Source: Bradyrhizobium glycinis
Lineage (GTDB): Bacteria > Pseudomonadota > Alphaproteobacteria > Rhizobiales > Xanthobacteraceae
DNA length: 64,000 nucleotides
NCBI RefSeq assembly: GCF_016031655.1
Contig: NZ_JACCHQ010000001.1
Coordinates: 372,001-436,000 of the forward strand
Reading direction: 5' to 3'
In this document: piece by piece, positions 17,098 to 25,775 of the stretch
Numbering within the stretch: position 1 is the first letter of the stretch
Layout of the letters: every line of letters begins with the position of its first letter
Position numbers and translations under genes: made by a program
The notes under the pieces: generated by a model
The model's database searches: none
Seen by the model: only the letters and a program-made list of their open reading frames with translations
What the model was told of the DNA's origin: nothing

Positions 17098-18144
17098 TTA
17101 GATCTTGATCTCGCGGTTGAAGCGCTCGATCCAGGCCGAGCGCTGCTCGTTGATCTTCTTCCAGTCCTGGAACACGAACTTCTTCTTCAGCTCGGCGGTG
17201 TCCTTGGCCAGCACGCGTGCGATCTCGCCACCCATCGCCACCTTGGAATTGGTCGGCACGATCAGATAGGGCGGGTTCATCAGCGTGGTCTGCACCTCCG
17301 GCATCAAGGCCGCCTCGATCAGCTTGAAGGCGAGCTCGCGGTTCGGCGAGTTCTTGACGATGTGGATCGTGGTCTTGAAGGCAATGGCGCCTTCCTTCGG
17401 CGCCACGAACTCGACCGGCACGCCACGCGCCTTCAGGATCTGGATGGCGTTGAAATTGCCGGGCGAGATGTCGATCTGGCCCTGCTGGAACAGGGTCGCG
17501 AGCGCGCCGGGATTGGCGGCGACGGCGGCGAGGTTGGGCTTGAGCTCCTCCAGCGCCTTGAAGCCCGGATCGACATTGGCCTCCGAGCCGCCGCGCATCT
17601 TGGCGATCTCGACCAGCCAGCCGGTGCCGAGCGTCGAGTTGAGGTTGGTGATGCCGACGCGGCCCTTGAACTCCGGCTTCCAGAGGTCGGCCCATGACGT
17701 GGGCGGCGTCTTGACCGCTTCCGGATTGTAGGTGAGGCCGACGACCTGGAAGAACGGGGCGGGGCCCATCGGCTCCTGTGCCTCAGCGATCAGGTCCTTG
17801 TAGTACGCGCTCTTCTCGACCGGATAGGGCTCGACCAGATCCTGGCCGACGGCGACGAGGGCAGGGCCCGGATCGTGCAGCATGACGTCGATCGGCGGAT
17901 TTGCTTTCGCTGCGTTGACCTTGGCGATCTGGTCGACCGAGAGCATGGGATCGAGCACCATCGCGGCGTCCGCATTGGCTTTGCGGAACGCCGGCACCAG
18001 CACGGCCTTGTGCGCTTCCTCCCAGCTGCCGGTAAAGGTCGCAAACACCAGCGGGCGCGCCTGGGCGTAGCTCAGGCCTGGAAACGCCTTCATGGCGCCG
18101 AGCGTGAGCGCCGTGGTCAGCAGGCTTCTGCGGTTCATGATCAT
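17098..18144 (-). CDS. ABC transporter substrate-binding protein, PotD-like (locus B)
   Basis: A 348-residue periplasmic binding protein of the spermidine/putrescine-like class. The start is ATG 18144 behind GAGGGGAG at 6 nt. The N-terminus MIMNRRSLLTTALTLGAMKAFPG is a signal peptide with a basic start and a Tat-like RR, ending near SYAQA. The mature protein begins PLVFATFTGSWEEAHK and contains GRVGITNLNSTLGTGWLVE, typical of the PotD/iron-type extracellular solute-binding fold. Substrate unknown; polyamines, opines or organic anions are all possible for this class. Confidence 0.9.
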   Translation of the reverse strand: MIMNRRSLLTTALTLGAMKAFPGLSYAQARPLVFATFTGSWEEAHKAVLVPAFRKANADAAMVLDPMLSVDQIAKVNAAKANPPIDVMLHDPGPALVAVGQDLVEPYPVEKSAYYKDLIAEAQEPMGPAPFFQVVGLTYNPEAVKTPPTSWADLWKPEFKGRVGITNLNSTLGTGWLVEIAKMRGGSEANVDPGFKALEELKPNLAAVAANPGALATLFQQGQIDISPGNFNAIQILKARGVPVEFVAPKEGAIAFKTTIHIVKNSPNRELAFKLIEAALMPEVQTTLMNPPYLIVPTNSKVAMGGEIARVLAKDTAELKKKFVFQDWKKINEQRSAWIERFNREIKI

Positions 18145-18174
18145 ATCAAACTCCCCTCTGGACAAAGATTGGAT

Positions 18175-19269
18175 CTAAAGCGTTGCGGGAAAGGCGTTGG
18201 CGAGCGATGGGGCGAGCGGCGCGAGGCGCACCGCAGCACCGTTCTCCAAGGCGCGCGTCTCGCCGATGCGCGCCTGAGAAACCTTGACGCCGGAGCCATC
18301 GGCGGTGGTGACTTCATGCACGACAGTGGCGCCCAGCGGCAGCGACATGCCGACCACACCGGCAAAGCCGGTCTCGTCGCCGACGAATTGCAGATGCTCG
18401 GGCCGGATGCAGACAGTGACGCGGCCGCCCTCGCTGAGCGCACCGCCTGCGGGACGCGCGATGATCTCCGCGCCGGCATCGAGGCGCACCTTCGCCTCCG
18501 TGCGATCCGCCGAGACCACGACACCGGGCAAGCGGTTGGTGGAGCCGACGAAGGTGTTGACGAACAGCGTCTGCGGACGGTCATAGACGTCCGATGGCGA
18601 GCCGAACTGCTCGAGCTTGCCATGGCTCAGCACGGCGACGCGATCGGCCATCGACAGCGCTTCTTCCTGGTCGTGCGTGACGATCAGCGTGGTGATGCCG
18701 GAGACGCGCTGCAGCCGCTTGACCTCGATCTGCATGTCCAGCCGCAAATTCTTGTCGAGCGCGGCGAAGGGCTCGTCGAGCAGCAGGATCGACGGCTTGA
18801 TCGCGAGCGCGCGGGCGAGCGCAACGCGCTGCTGCTGGCCGCCGGAGAGCTGCCGCGGCAGCCGCTCGGCCATGGCCGGCAGCTGCACCAGCTCCAGCAG
18901 GCGTTGCGCCTCGCGCTGGCGCGTCGCCTTGTCGATGCCGCGGGCGGCAAGGCCATAGGCGACGTTCTCGCTGATCGACAGGTGCGGGAACAGCGCGTAG
19001 TTCTGGAACACGATGCCGACGGCGCGCTTGTTCGGCGGCAACGCATCGACGATGTCGTCGCCGATGATGATCCTGCCTTGCGTCTGCGCGATGAAGCCGG
19101 CGATGATGCGCAGCAGCGTTGTCTTGCCGCAGCCGGACGGACCGAGCAGGGCGATGATCTCGCCGCCCTTGATGTCGAGATTGATGTTCTCGACCGCAAG
19201 CGCGCCACTCGGATACCGGTGGGTGACCGCGTCGACGACGAGCGATCGGCCGCTTGGCGCATCAACCAT
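18175..19269 (-). CDS. ABC transporter ATP-binding protein, PotA type (locus B)
   Basis: A 364-residue ATPase with a C-terminal regulatory TOBE domain. Walker A is GPSGCGKTT, the Q-loop is VFQNYALFPHLS, the signature is [15 protein letters not shown], Walker B is SILLLDEP, and the switch His is in VTHDQEEAL. The TOBE region includes VCIRPEHLQFV near residue 290. ATG 19269 is preceded by GGGAGG. It is the first gene of the operon and is divergent from the amidase at 19358, so the 88-bp spacer should carry both promoters. Confidence 0.92.
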   Translation of the reverse strand: MVDAPSGRSLVVDAVTHRYPSGALAVENINLDIKGGEIIALLGPSGCGKTTLLRIIAGFIAQTQGRIIIGDDIVDALPPNKRAVGIVFQNYALFPHLSISENVAYGLAARGIDKATRQREAQRLLELVQLPAMAERLPRQLSGGQQQRVALARALAIKPSILLLDEPFAALDKNLRLDMQIEVKRLQRVSGITTLIVTHDQEEALSMADRVAVLSHGKLEQFGSPSDVYDRPQTLFVNTFVGSTNRLPGVVVSADRTEAKVRLDAGAEIIARPAGGALSEGGRVTVCIRPEHLQFVGDETGFAGVVGMSLPLGATVVHEVTTADGSGVKVSQARIGETRALENGAAVRLAPLAPSLANAFPATL

Positions 19270-19357
19270 GGTGTTGCCTCCCGTTGCCCCAGAGGAGAAA
19301 GCAAGTCTCGTGCCCGCGCCTGTCGCTTTTCGGCGTGTGTTTTGGCATGGTGGTCCC

Positions 19358-20746
19358 ATGACATCGGATCGATCGATATGCGACCTCACCGCCACCGAGC
19401 TTGCGCGCGCCATTGTGAGGGGCGAGCTGTCCTCCCGTGACGCCGTTGAAGCGCATCTCGCGCGGATTGCAGACCGCGACACCCGATTGGCGGCGTTCGT
19501 GACGGTCGATGCGGACGGCGCCCGCCGCGCCGCGCAGATGTGCGACGCGGCATCTGCGCCGATCGGACCGCTGCATGGCGTGCCCGTTGGAATCAAGGAC
19601 CTCACCGACACTGCGGGACTTACGACCACCTACGGATCGGTGCTGTTCCGTGATCACGTCCCGCGCGAGGACGATCTCGTGGTGGCGCGACTGCGGCGCG
19701 CCGGCGCGATCATTCTCGGCAAGACCAACACGCCGGAGTTCGGCTTCGGGGCGGTCTGCACCAACAGATTGTGCGGACCGACACGCAATCCGTTCGATTC
19801 CGCGCTGACCTCCGGCGGATCGTCCGGCGGCTCTGCCGTCGCGGTCGCATCCGGCATGGTGCCGCTGGCGCATGGCACTGATTTCGGCGGCTCGGTACGC
19901 ACGCCCGCCAGCTTCTGCGACGTCGCTTCGATCCGGCCGACACCCGGCCGCATCCCGTCGCCGCGCCGGCCGTTCGGCTGGGACATGCTGGCGACCCACG
20001 GTTTCCTCGCACGCAACGTCGACGATCTCGAATTCGCGTTGTCGGTCTGCGCCGGAGGCGATGCGAATGATCCGCTCTCGCTCGGCAGCGTCGGTGATGA
20101 TCACTCCATCGCTGGCCGCCCCCGGATCGCCGTCACGCCCGATTTCGGCGTCGCGCCCGTCGCGCGCGAGGTTCGTGCGCGCCTCGCTGCGGCTTGCGAG
20201 GCGCTCGCGCGTGTTGCCGATCTCGTGCCATCCTCGCCCGACTGCGGCGGGGCGATCGAAGCCTTCCGCACGCTCCGCGCCGCGAACATCGCGAGCAGCT
20301 ATGGCGAACTGCTGAGGACGCGGCGTGCGGAGCTCACGCCGACGGTGATCTGGAATATCGAAGCCGGCGCAAACCTGTCCGCGCAGGACTACCTCAACGC
20401 CGAGCGGCGCCGCACCGCGATCTACCGCAGCTTTCGCGAGCTGTTCACTCACGCCGATGTCCTGGTCGCACCGGCCGCGTCCGTCTTGCCCTGGCCGAAT
20501 GAGATCGCCGATGTCACTGCCATCGACGGGGCTGCGCTGGAGACGCCGATCGACTACCTCGCCGTGACCTTCATTGTGTCGCTGGTCGGCCTCCCGGTGT
20601 TGACCCTCCCGGTGCCACGCGGGGAGCATGAGCTGCCCTTCGGCATCCAGATCATCGCGCCGCCGGGATGCGAATCCCGCTTGTTTGCCTTCGGCCGCAT
20701 GCTCGAGAACGAACTGGGTTTTTCGCATCGCCGGCCGCCTCTCTGA
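19358..20746 (+). CDS. Amidase-signature-family hydrolase (locus C)
   Basis: A 462-residue amidase. The catalytic Lys is in GVPVGIKDLTDTAG near residue 75, the cis-Ser is in TSGGSSGGSAVAVASG, and the nucleophile Ser is in GTDFGGSVRTPASF. The start is ATG 19358, since no good ribosome site supports the longer open frame. It stands alone on the + strand, divergent from the PotA-type ATPase and abutting the racemase-like gene stop to stop. It likely works on the compound imported by the neighbouring Pot-type system, or with the hydantoinase group. Substrate unknown. Confidence 0.9.
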   Translation: MTSDRSICDLTATELARAIVRGELSSRDAVEAHLARIADRDTRLAAFVTVDADGARRAAQMCDAASAPIGPLHGVPVGIKDLTDTAGLTTTYGSVLFRDHVPREDDLVVARLRRAGAIILGKTNTPEFGFGAVCTNRLCGPTRNPFDSALTSGGSSGGSAVAVASGMVPLAHGTDFGGSVRTPASFCDVASIRPTPGRIPSPRRPFGWDMLATHGFLARNVDDLEFALSVCAGGDANDPLSLGSVGDDHSIAGRPRIAVTPDFGVAPVAREVRARLAAACEALARVADLVPSSPDCGGAIEAFRTLRAANIASSYGELLRTRRAELTPTVIWNIEAGANLSAQDYLNAERRRTAIYRSFRELFTHADVLVAPAASVLPWPNEIADVTAIDGAALETPIDYLAVTFIVSLVGLPVLTLPVPRGEHELPFGIQIIAPPGCESRLFAFGRMLENELGFSHRRPPL

Positions 20747-21502
20747 TCAGCTGTCGCGATGCTCGAGCCGGGCGGCGAGCGCATCGGCAAGGCCGATGGT
20801 CGGTTTGGCGGCGGGACGGCGGAACGTGCCGGCAATGGCCTTGCGCAAACGCAGCGCGTGCAGCGTCTCGGCTTGCTTCACTGACGCTATGACCTGATCG
20901 ACCACGGGGACGGGGATCCGGTCGGAGACGCGCTCGGCAAGGCCCGAGAGCGGGGCGCCGGCAAAGATCAGCACATCGGCCTCGTCCTCGACGATGGCGC
21001 GCCGGGCGAGCTCGACCAGCATGTCCTCCTTCTCGTTGCCGACCTCGGAGATCGCCTGAAACGGCGTATCCAGCATGCGGATGCCGGCGCAGCGCTCCCA
21101 CAGTCCGTGGGAGCGGACGCATTCCTCGTACCAGGGCCCCAGCGCCTGCGCGAAAGTGACGATGGCAAAGCGGCGTCCGGCCATGCACGCGGTCAGCATC
21201 GCCGCCTCCGCCATGCCGATCACGGGAATGTCGAAGGTCTCGCGCGCGGCGAACAAGCCGGGATCGCCGAAGGCCGCGATGATCGCGGCGTCGACCTTCT
21301 CGTGCTGCTCGGCAAGCATCTCCAGCGCGATGGCGCCGCCGATCTGCGCCTCGGTGCGCGTGGCGATATAGGGCACACCGCGGGTCGCGGTGCACGGGAT
21401 CAGCTCGGTGCCTTCTGAGGCGGCGCGCTGCCCGACGCCCAGCATCAGCTGCGTGACCTCGGTGCTGGTGTTGGGGTTGAGCAGCAGCAGCTTCATGATC
21501 AT
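20747..21502 (-). CDS. Asp/Glu/hydantoin racemase family protein lacking catalytic cysteines
   Basis: A 251-residue protein of the hydantoin-racemase (HyuE/HyuA-like) branch of the Asp/Glu racemase superfamily. The N-terminal LLLLNPNTSTEVT is the family hallmark. Active members use two Cys; the first normally sits in a CFGDPGL motif. Here it reads AAFGDPGL (Ala77), and the second motif reads IFAGAPLSGLAE with no Cys. The protein may therefore not racemise, or may work by another mechanism. It overlaps the GntR gene by 4 bp and is co-transcribed with it. The hydantoinase gene lies 4 kb away on the other strand. Confidence 0.82.
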   Translation of the reverse strand: MIMKLLLLNPNTSTEVTQLMLGVGQRAASEGTELIPCTATRGVPYIATRTEAQIGGAIALEMLAEQHEKVDAAIIAAFGDPGLFAARETFDIPVIGMAEAAMLTACMAGRRFAIVTFAQALGPWYEECVRSHGLWERCAGIRMLDTPFQAISEVGNEKEDMLVELARRAIVEDEADVLIFAGAPLSGLAERVSDRIPVPVVDQVIASVKQAETLHALRLRKAIAGTFRRPAAKPTIGLADALAARLEHRDS

Positions 21503-22242
21503 GCCGCCGGCCGCTTGGCCTGAGAGGCGGCGAGGACTTCCAGCAGCGCCGTGCCGGTCCGCGCGACATGCGCGCCGAGCAGGCGGCCGGCCGCTTCGCC
21601 GTCGCGCGCTTCGAGCGCGGCCAGGATGTCGGCGTGCTCGTCGACCGAATTGCTCCAGCGCCTGTCGGCGCCGAGCGCGAGATAACGCGCACGCTCGGCG
21701 CGCGAGATCAGCGTCTCGTGCGCCTCGCGCAGCGGCGTGTTGCGCGCCATGCGGACGATGGTGCTGTGGATCTCGCCGTTGATGGCGAAATAATCGTCGA
21801 GCTTGCCGCTGCGGTGATGACCCTCCATCCGGGTCTGCAGCGTGCGCAGGCGGGCGAGATCGCGCTCGGTGGCGCGCTCCGCGGCGAGTTCTGCGGCGAG
21901 CCGCTCGATGCCGGCGAGGGCCTCGAACAATTCCGAGATGCCGTCGACCGCGATATCGGCAATGCGCGGGCTGCGGTTCGGACGGAGCTCGATCAAGCCC
22001 TCCGCCGCGAGCACCTTCATCGCCTCGCGCAGGGGGGTGCGCGACACGCCGAGCTCCTTCGACAGCTTGGTCTCCTGAGTCTGCGAGCCCGGCGGCAGCT
22101 CGCCGCGAATGATCATCGTCCGCATCCGCGCGGCGGCGCGCTCATGCAGGCCCATCCGCTTGAGCTTGGGCGACTTTCGTCCCTTTGGCGCTTCCGATCT
22201 TGCCTGCACGCGTGCCTCATTTCTCACGTCGATCCTAGCCAT
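21499..22242 (-). CDS. GntR-family (FCD) transcriptional regulator
   Basis: A 247-residue regulator. A winged helix at about 30-100 (AAARMRTMIIRGELPPGSQ, LSKELGVSRTPLREAMKVLAAEGLIELRPNRSPRI) is followed by an all-helical FCD ligand domain with the metal/ligand histidines spread over EIHSTIVRMARN and VDEHADIL. The start ATG 22242 has only a weak ribosome site; Met30 is an alternative. It is divergent from the NitT/TauT-type importer, with a GntR-like operator between them, so it most likely controls that importer and the hydantoinase genes in response to an imported acid. Confidence 0.9.
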   Translation of the reverse strand: MARIDVRNEARVQARSEAPKGRKSPKLKRMGLHERAAARMRTMIIRGELPPGSQTQETKLSKELGVSRTPLREAMKVLAAEGLIELRPNRSPRIADIAVDGISELFEALAGIERLAAELAAERATERDLARLRTLQTRMEGHHRSGKLDDYFAINGEIHSTIVRMARNTPLREAHETLISRAERARYLALGADRRWSNSVDEHADILAALEARDGEAAGRLLGAHVARTGTALLEVLAASQAKRPAA

Positions 22243-22308
22243 TTCCGGCCCGTCTGCTTGCCCAAAATACCGACGCATCCGGCTGAAAACAATGGCATAC
22301 CGCGCAAA

Positions 22309-22325
22309 TTGTATGCAGCATGCAA
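22309..22325. promoter_or_regulatory. Candidate GntR/FCD operator
   Basis: TTGTATGCAGCATGCAA is a 17-bp near-perfect palindrome (7 of 8 arm positions pair around a central A) in the 165-bp spacer between the divergent GntR gene and the importer operon. FCD-type GntR proteins commonly bind sites of the TTGTATnnnATACAA kind. It lies in the AT-richest stretch of the spacer, about 83 bp before the binding-protein start. The sequence is direct; regulation is inferred. Confidence 0.6.
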
Positions 22326-22407
22326 AAACTGGATTGCGCTGCGCCAAAGGCCGGCGGATGATCGCTCCCGACGCGCGGGATGCCGCGGTTTCGAAACGGA
22401 GTGAGCG

Positions 22408-23412
22408 ATGCGGACGAGTGTGCGACTGGGCCTCGTGGTGATGGCTTTGGTGCTTGGCGGAAGCGATCTCGTCTCGGCGCAAGCCGCGAAGATCAAGCTC
22501 GGCTACGCCAAATGTGCGCACTGCCTGCCGATGTCGCTCATCCCCGGGATCGCGAAGGGCGTCGAGGTCGAGGCCACAGGCTTCAACTCGGGCAATGACG
22601 TGCTCACCGCTTTGGTGTCGAAGAGCATCGACGTCGCACAGGTCACCTATCTCCACTACATCACCGCGCTCGACAAAGGTTTTGACGTCGTTGCGGTCTC
22701 CGGGCAGATCAATGGCGGCTCGGAATGCCTCTCCTCTGCGAAGCTGAGCCTTCCCCCGGAAGATTGGGCCACGTTCAAGGCGACCGTTGCGAAGGCGAAG
22801 AGCGACGGTCAGCCGCTTAAGGTCGCGGCCTCCCGCGGCAATGCGCAGGACATCCACATGCGCGGCGCGTTCCTCAAGCAGGGCGTCGATCCCAACAAGG
22901 ACATCCAGTTCATCAACATTCCCAATCCGTCCGACCATCTCGCAGCGCTCCAGCGCGGCGAGGTCGACATGATCTGTTCGGTCGAGCCGTTCGCCTCGCA
23001 GATCCGGCTCGCCGGCGCCGGCAAGCATTTCGTGCTGCCGTACGAGCAGGCCGCGGGCAACCTTACTAATTTGATCGTCACCCGTTCCGACGTGATCGCG
23101 AGCCAGCGCGCCGGCGTCCAGGGCGTCGTCAGCGCCGTGGTCGAGCTTGACAACAAGCTGATCGCGGACAAGGCGCCCTGGATCGAGGTCATCAACAAAC
23201 TGACCGGCCTCGACAAGAACGTGGCGACTGAGGCGCTGCAGAATGCATCGCCAGATCCCGCGATCCATCGCTCGCAGACGCTGGCGATCGCCGCGATGAT
23301 GCGCGACCTCAAATACATCTCGAAGGACGTCTCCACCGAGGCGGCGAAGAACATGGACTATTCGTTCCTGGAGCAGGCCACCGGAAAAACCAAGAATGAC
23401 CTCGGTTACTGA
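22408..23412 (+). CDS. ABC transporter substrate-binding protein, NitT/TauT type
   Basis: A 334-residue periplasmic binding protein related to SsuA/TauA/NrtA. Signal peptide residues are 1-26 (MRTSVRLGLVVMALVLGG, ending SAQA). The mature start IKLGYAKCAHCLPMSL places a CxxC pair where related proteins have their first ligand loop, which is unusual. Further family traits are GNDVLTALVSKSIDVAQ and LQRGEVDMICSVEPF. ATG 22408 follows GGAG. The permease gene starts 17 bp inside its 3' end. Members of this class bind sulfonates, nitrate, pyrimidine precursors or riboflavin; the ligand here is open. Confidence 0.9.
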   Translation: MRTSVRLGLVVMALVLGGSDLVSAQAAKIKLGYAKCAHCLPMSLIPGIAKGVEVEATGFNSGNDVLTALVSKSIDVAQVTYLHYITALDKGFDVVAVSGQINGGSECLSSAKLSLPPEDWATFKATVAKAKSDGQPLKVAASRGNAQDIHMRGAFLKQGVDPNKDIQFINIPNPSDHLAALQRGEVDMICSVEPFASQIRLAGAGKHFVLPYEQAAGNLTNLIVTRSDVIASQRAGVQGVVSAVVELDNKLIADKAPWIEVINKLTGLDKNVATEALQNASPDPAIHRSQTLAIAAMMRDLKYISKDVSTEAAKNMDYSFLEQATGKTKNDLGY

Positions 23413-24247
23413 CGTCTCGCCCGCCAGGCCGGCGTTTCGGCTGACGCGGGCATTCCAGGGGCTCGAACGCCTGGTCGTGCCGGCGCTGCTGGTCGCCGGT
23501 TGGGAGGCCTTTGCCTGCAGCGGCATGCTGCCGCCGGCGCTGCTGCCGGCGCCGAGCGCGGTGCTGCATGCGCTCGGAGACTGGGTGTTCGGCTTTGATG
23601 AGACCACGCAGACCTATTCCGGGCACTGGCTGCGCGACGCGCTCGCCAGCGCGCTTCGCGTCTTCGGCGGCTTTGCACTCGCAAGCTTCTTCGGTGTCCT
23701 CGCCGGCGTCGCGATCGGCTGGTCGCGCCTGTTCGAGAAGACGCTTGAGCCGACCCTGCAGATGCTGCGGCCGATCCCGCCGGTGTCCTGGATTCCGCTC
23801 GCCATCATCTGGTTCGGCATCGCCGACAAGCCGGCGATCTTCCTGGTTTTCCTCGGCGCCTTCTTTCCCGTGCTGATGAACAGCATCCATGGCGTGAAGA
23901 CCGTGGACCACAATCTGGTCCGCGCCGGCGCGATGATGGGTGCCAATGGGCGGCAGATGCTGACCGACATCGTGCTGCCGGCGGCGCTACCCGCGATCTT
24001 TGCGGGGCTTCGCATCGCGGTCGGCTCGGCCTGGATGCTGACGGTCACGGCGGAGATGGTCGCGGTGAAGAGCGGCCTCGGCTACGTGCTTTGGGATTCC
24101 TATTACTTCCTGCGCTACGACATCGTGCTGGCTGCGATGATCTCGATCGGGCTGCTCGGCTATCTCTCCGACCTCGGTCTCAAGGCAATCATGGCGCGTA
24201 CGCTGCGCTGGCAGCAGACCACCACGGTGCAGGGCAGGGTGGGCTGA
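23396..24247 (+). CDS. ABC transporter permease, TauC/SsuC type
   Basis: A 283-residue inner-membrane permease with six predicted helices. The family motif PSAVLHALGDWV occurs near residues 53-64, LQMLRPIPPVSWIPLAIIWFGI near 121-142, and the EAA loop AGAMMGANGRQMLTDIVLPAALPAI near 176-200. It overlaps the binding-protein gene by 17 bp and shares one base with the ATPase gene. It forms the channel of the NitT/TauT-class importer. Confidence 0.92.
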   Translation: MTSVTDVSPARPAFRLTRAFQGLERLVVPALLVAGWEAFACSGMLPPALLPAPSAVLHALGDWVFGFDETTQTYSGHWLRDALASALRVFGGFALASFFGVLAGVAIGWSRLFEKTLEPTLQMLRPIPPVSWIPLAIIWFGIADKPAIFLVFLGAFFPVLMNSIHGVKTVDHNLVRAGAMMGANGRQMLTDIVLPAALPAIFAGLRIAVGSAWMLTVTAEMVAVKSGLGYVLWDSYYFLRYDIVLAAMISIGLLGYLSDLGLKAIMARTLRWQQTTTVQGRVG

Positions 24248-25023
24248 TGGCGGCAATCGAGCTTCGTAACATCGTCAAAGTGTTCTCCGACAAGCGGCGC
24301 GGCCGCGACCTCCTGACGCTGGACAACATCAATCTGGACATCGAGGCCAACGACTTCGTCTGCCTGCTCGGCCCGTCCGGCTGCGGCAAGTCGACCTTGC
24401 TCAACATCATCGCCGGTTTCGAGCAGGCGACGTCCGGCCGCACGCTGGTCGACGGCAAGCAGGTGGAGCGGCCGGGCTCGGACCGCGGCGTGGTGTTCCA
24501 GCAGGCGACCTTGATGCCGTGGCTGACCGCGATCGACAACATCGCCTTCCACCTCAAGCTCAAGGGCATCGCCAAGGCCGAGCGCTACGACAGGGCGATG
24601 GAGTTCATCGAGCTCGTCGGCCTGCGCGGCTTCGAGCACCATCATCCCTCCGAAATGTCGGGCGGCATGAACCAGCGCGTCGGCATCGCTCGCGCGCTGC
24701 TGATGAACCCCAGCGTGATCCTGATGGACGAGCCGTTCGCGGCGCTGGACGCCCAGACCAAGCTCGAAATGCAGGAGGAGCTGGTTGCGATCTGGCAGAA
24801 GCGCCGCTGCACCATCGTGTTCGTCACCCACAGCGTCGACGAGGCGCTGGTGCTCGGCAACAAGATCGTGGTGATGACCAGGCGGCCGGGCCGGATCCGC
24901 GAGGCGGTCAATTTCGACCTGCCGCGCCCGCGCGACATCACCAGCCCAGAATTCAACGACGCCAAGCGCCACATCCTGGCTTTGATCCGGGAGGAGTCGA
25001 CGCGGCTTGCGCAGGCGTCGTAA
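24247..25023 (+). CDS. ABC transporter ATP-binding protein, TauB/SsuB type
   Basis: A 258-residue ATPase. Walker A is GPSGCGKST, the Q-loop is VVFQQATLMPWL (the W after MP is typical of this class), the signature is MSGGMNQRVGIARAL, Walker B is VILMDEP, and the switch His is in VTHSVDEAL. ATG 24247 overlaps the permease stop by one base. It is followed 9 bp later by the isomerase-like gene, implying co-transcription of transport and catabolism. Confidence 0.93.
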   Translation: MAAIELRNIVKVFSDKRRGRDLLTLDNINLDIEANDFVCLLGPSGCGKSTLLNIIAGFEQATSGRTLVDGKQVERPGSDRGVVFQQATLMPWLTAIDNIAFHLKLKGIAKAERYDRAMEFIELVGLRGFEHHHPSEMSGGMNQRVGIARALLMNPSVILMDEPFAALDAQTKLEMQEELVAIWQKRRCTIVFVTHSVDEALVLGNKIVVMTRRPGRIREAVNFDLPRPRDITSPEFNDAKRHILALIREESTRLAQAS

Positions 25024-25032
25024 GGTATCGCC

Positions 25033-25764
25033 ATGCGCAAACGCCTCGGCATGATCACGCCGTCCTCCAACTCGGTGCTCGAGCCCGTCACCAGCGCCAT
25101 GCTGGCCGATGTCTCCGGCATCACCGCGCATTTCGCGCGCTTCCGCGTCACCGAGATTGCGCTCGATGCCGCCGCGCTGAGCCAGTTCGATGCCTCGGTG
25201 ATGTTGCCGGCGGCCGATCTACTGGCGGATGCCAGGGTCGACGCAATCGCCTGGAATGGCACGTCCGCAAGCTGGCTCGGCATTGGCCGCGACCGCGCTC
25301 TGTGCGAGGCGATCACGGCCCGCACAAATGTGCCGGCGACGACGTCGACGCTCGCCTGCATCGATGCCGCCCGCGCGCTCGGCGCGAGGCGCGTCGGCCT
25401 GGTCTCGCCCTATACCGATGATGTGCAGCGGCGCATCGCCGACGTCTGGGCCGAGGAGGGCGTTGCCCCGTATGCAGAGCGGCATCTCGGCTTGCGTGAC
25501 AACTTTTCCTTTGGCGAGGTCGCGCCGGCGACGATCACGGACATGATCCGGGCCGTAGCGGCGGAGGGGGCTGACGCGATCGTCATCCTCTGCACCAATC
25601 TCGATGGTGCGGCGCTTGCGGCCACGTTGGAGCGGGAGCTGGACATCGCCGTGCTCGACTCGGTCGCGGTGACGCTGTGGCGGACCTTGGGTCTCGCCGG
25701 CGGCGATGTGACGGCCCTTGCGCAATGGGGGCGGATCTTCCAGACCATGCCAAATATCAGGTGA
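25033..25764 (+). CDS. Maleate isomerase / arylmalonate decarboxylase-like protein
   Basis: A 243-residue member of the maleate cis-trans isomerase / AMDase branch of the Asp/Glu racemase superfamily. LGMITPSSNSVLEP is the family N-terminus. The first active loop reads WNGTSASW (G76-T77-S78) without Cys, while the second holds Cys187 in LCTNLDG. Maleate isomerases use two Cys, whereas arylmalonate decarboxylases and some EutA-like proteins keep only the second, so this one resembles the single-Cys group. It lies between the ATPase and hydantoinase genes, pointing to a malonate, succinate or amino-acid-like intermediate. Reaction uncertain. Confidence 0.82.
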   Translation: MRKRLGMITPSSNSVLEPVTSAMLADVSGITAHFARFRVTEIALDAAALSQFDASVMLPAADLLADARVDAIAWNGTSASWLGIGRDRALCEAITARTNVPATTSTLACIDAARALGARRVGLVSPYTDDVQRRIADVWAEEGVAPYAERHLGLRDNFSFGEVAPATITDMIRAVAAEGADAIVILCTNLDGAALAATLERELDIAVLDSVAVTLWRTLGLAGGDVTALAQWGRIFQTMPNIR

Positions 25765-25775
25765 CGGAGACATCA

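Noticed and set aside
21499..23607. A 700-codon - strand frame extending the GntR gene across the NitT binding protein
   Set aside because: The N-terminal part is antisense to the binding-protein gene; GntR homology starts only after the ATG at 22242.
24247..25023. Assigning taurine or sulfonate as substrate of the NitT/TauT-class importer
   Set aside because: The class is recognisable but no sulfonate monooxygenase or sulfur gene is nearby; the hydantoinase and isomerase neighbours point elsewhere.
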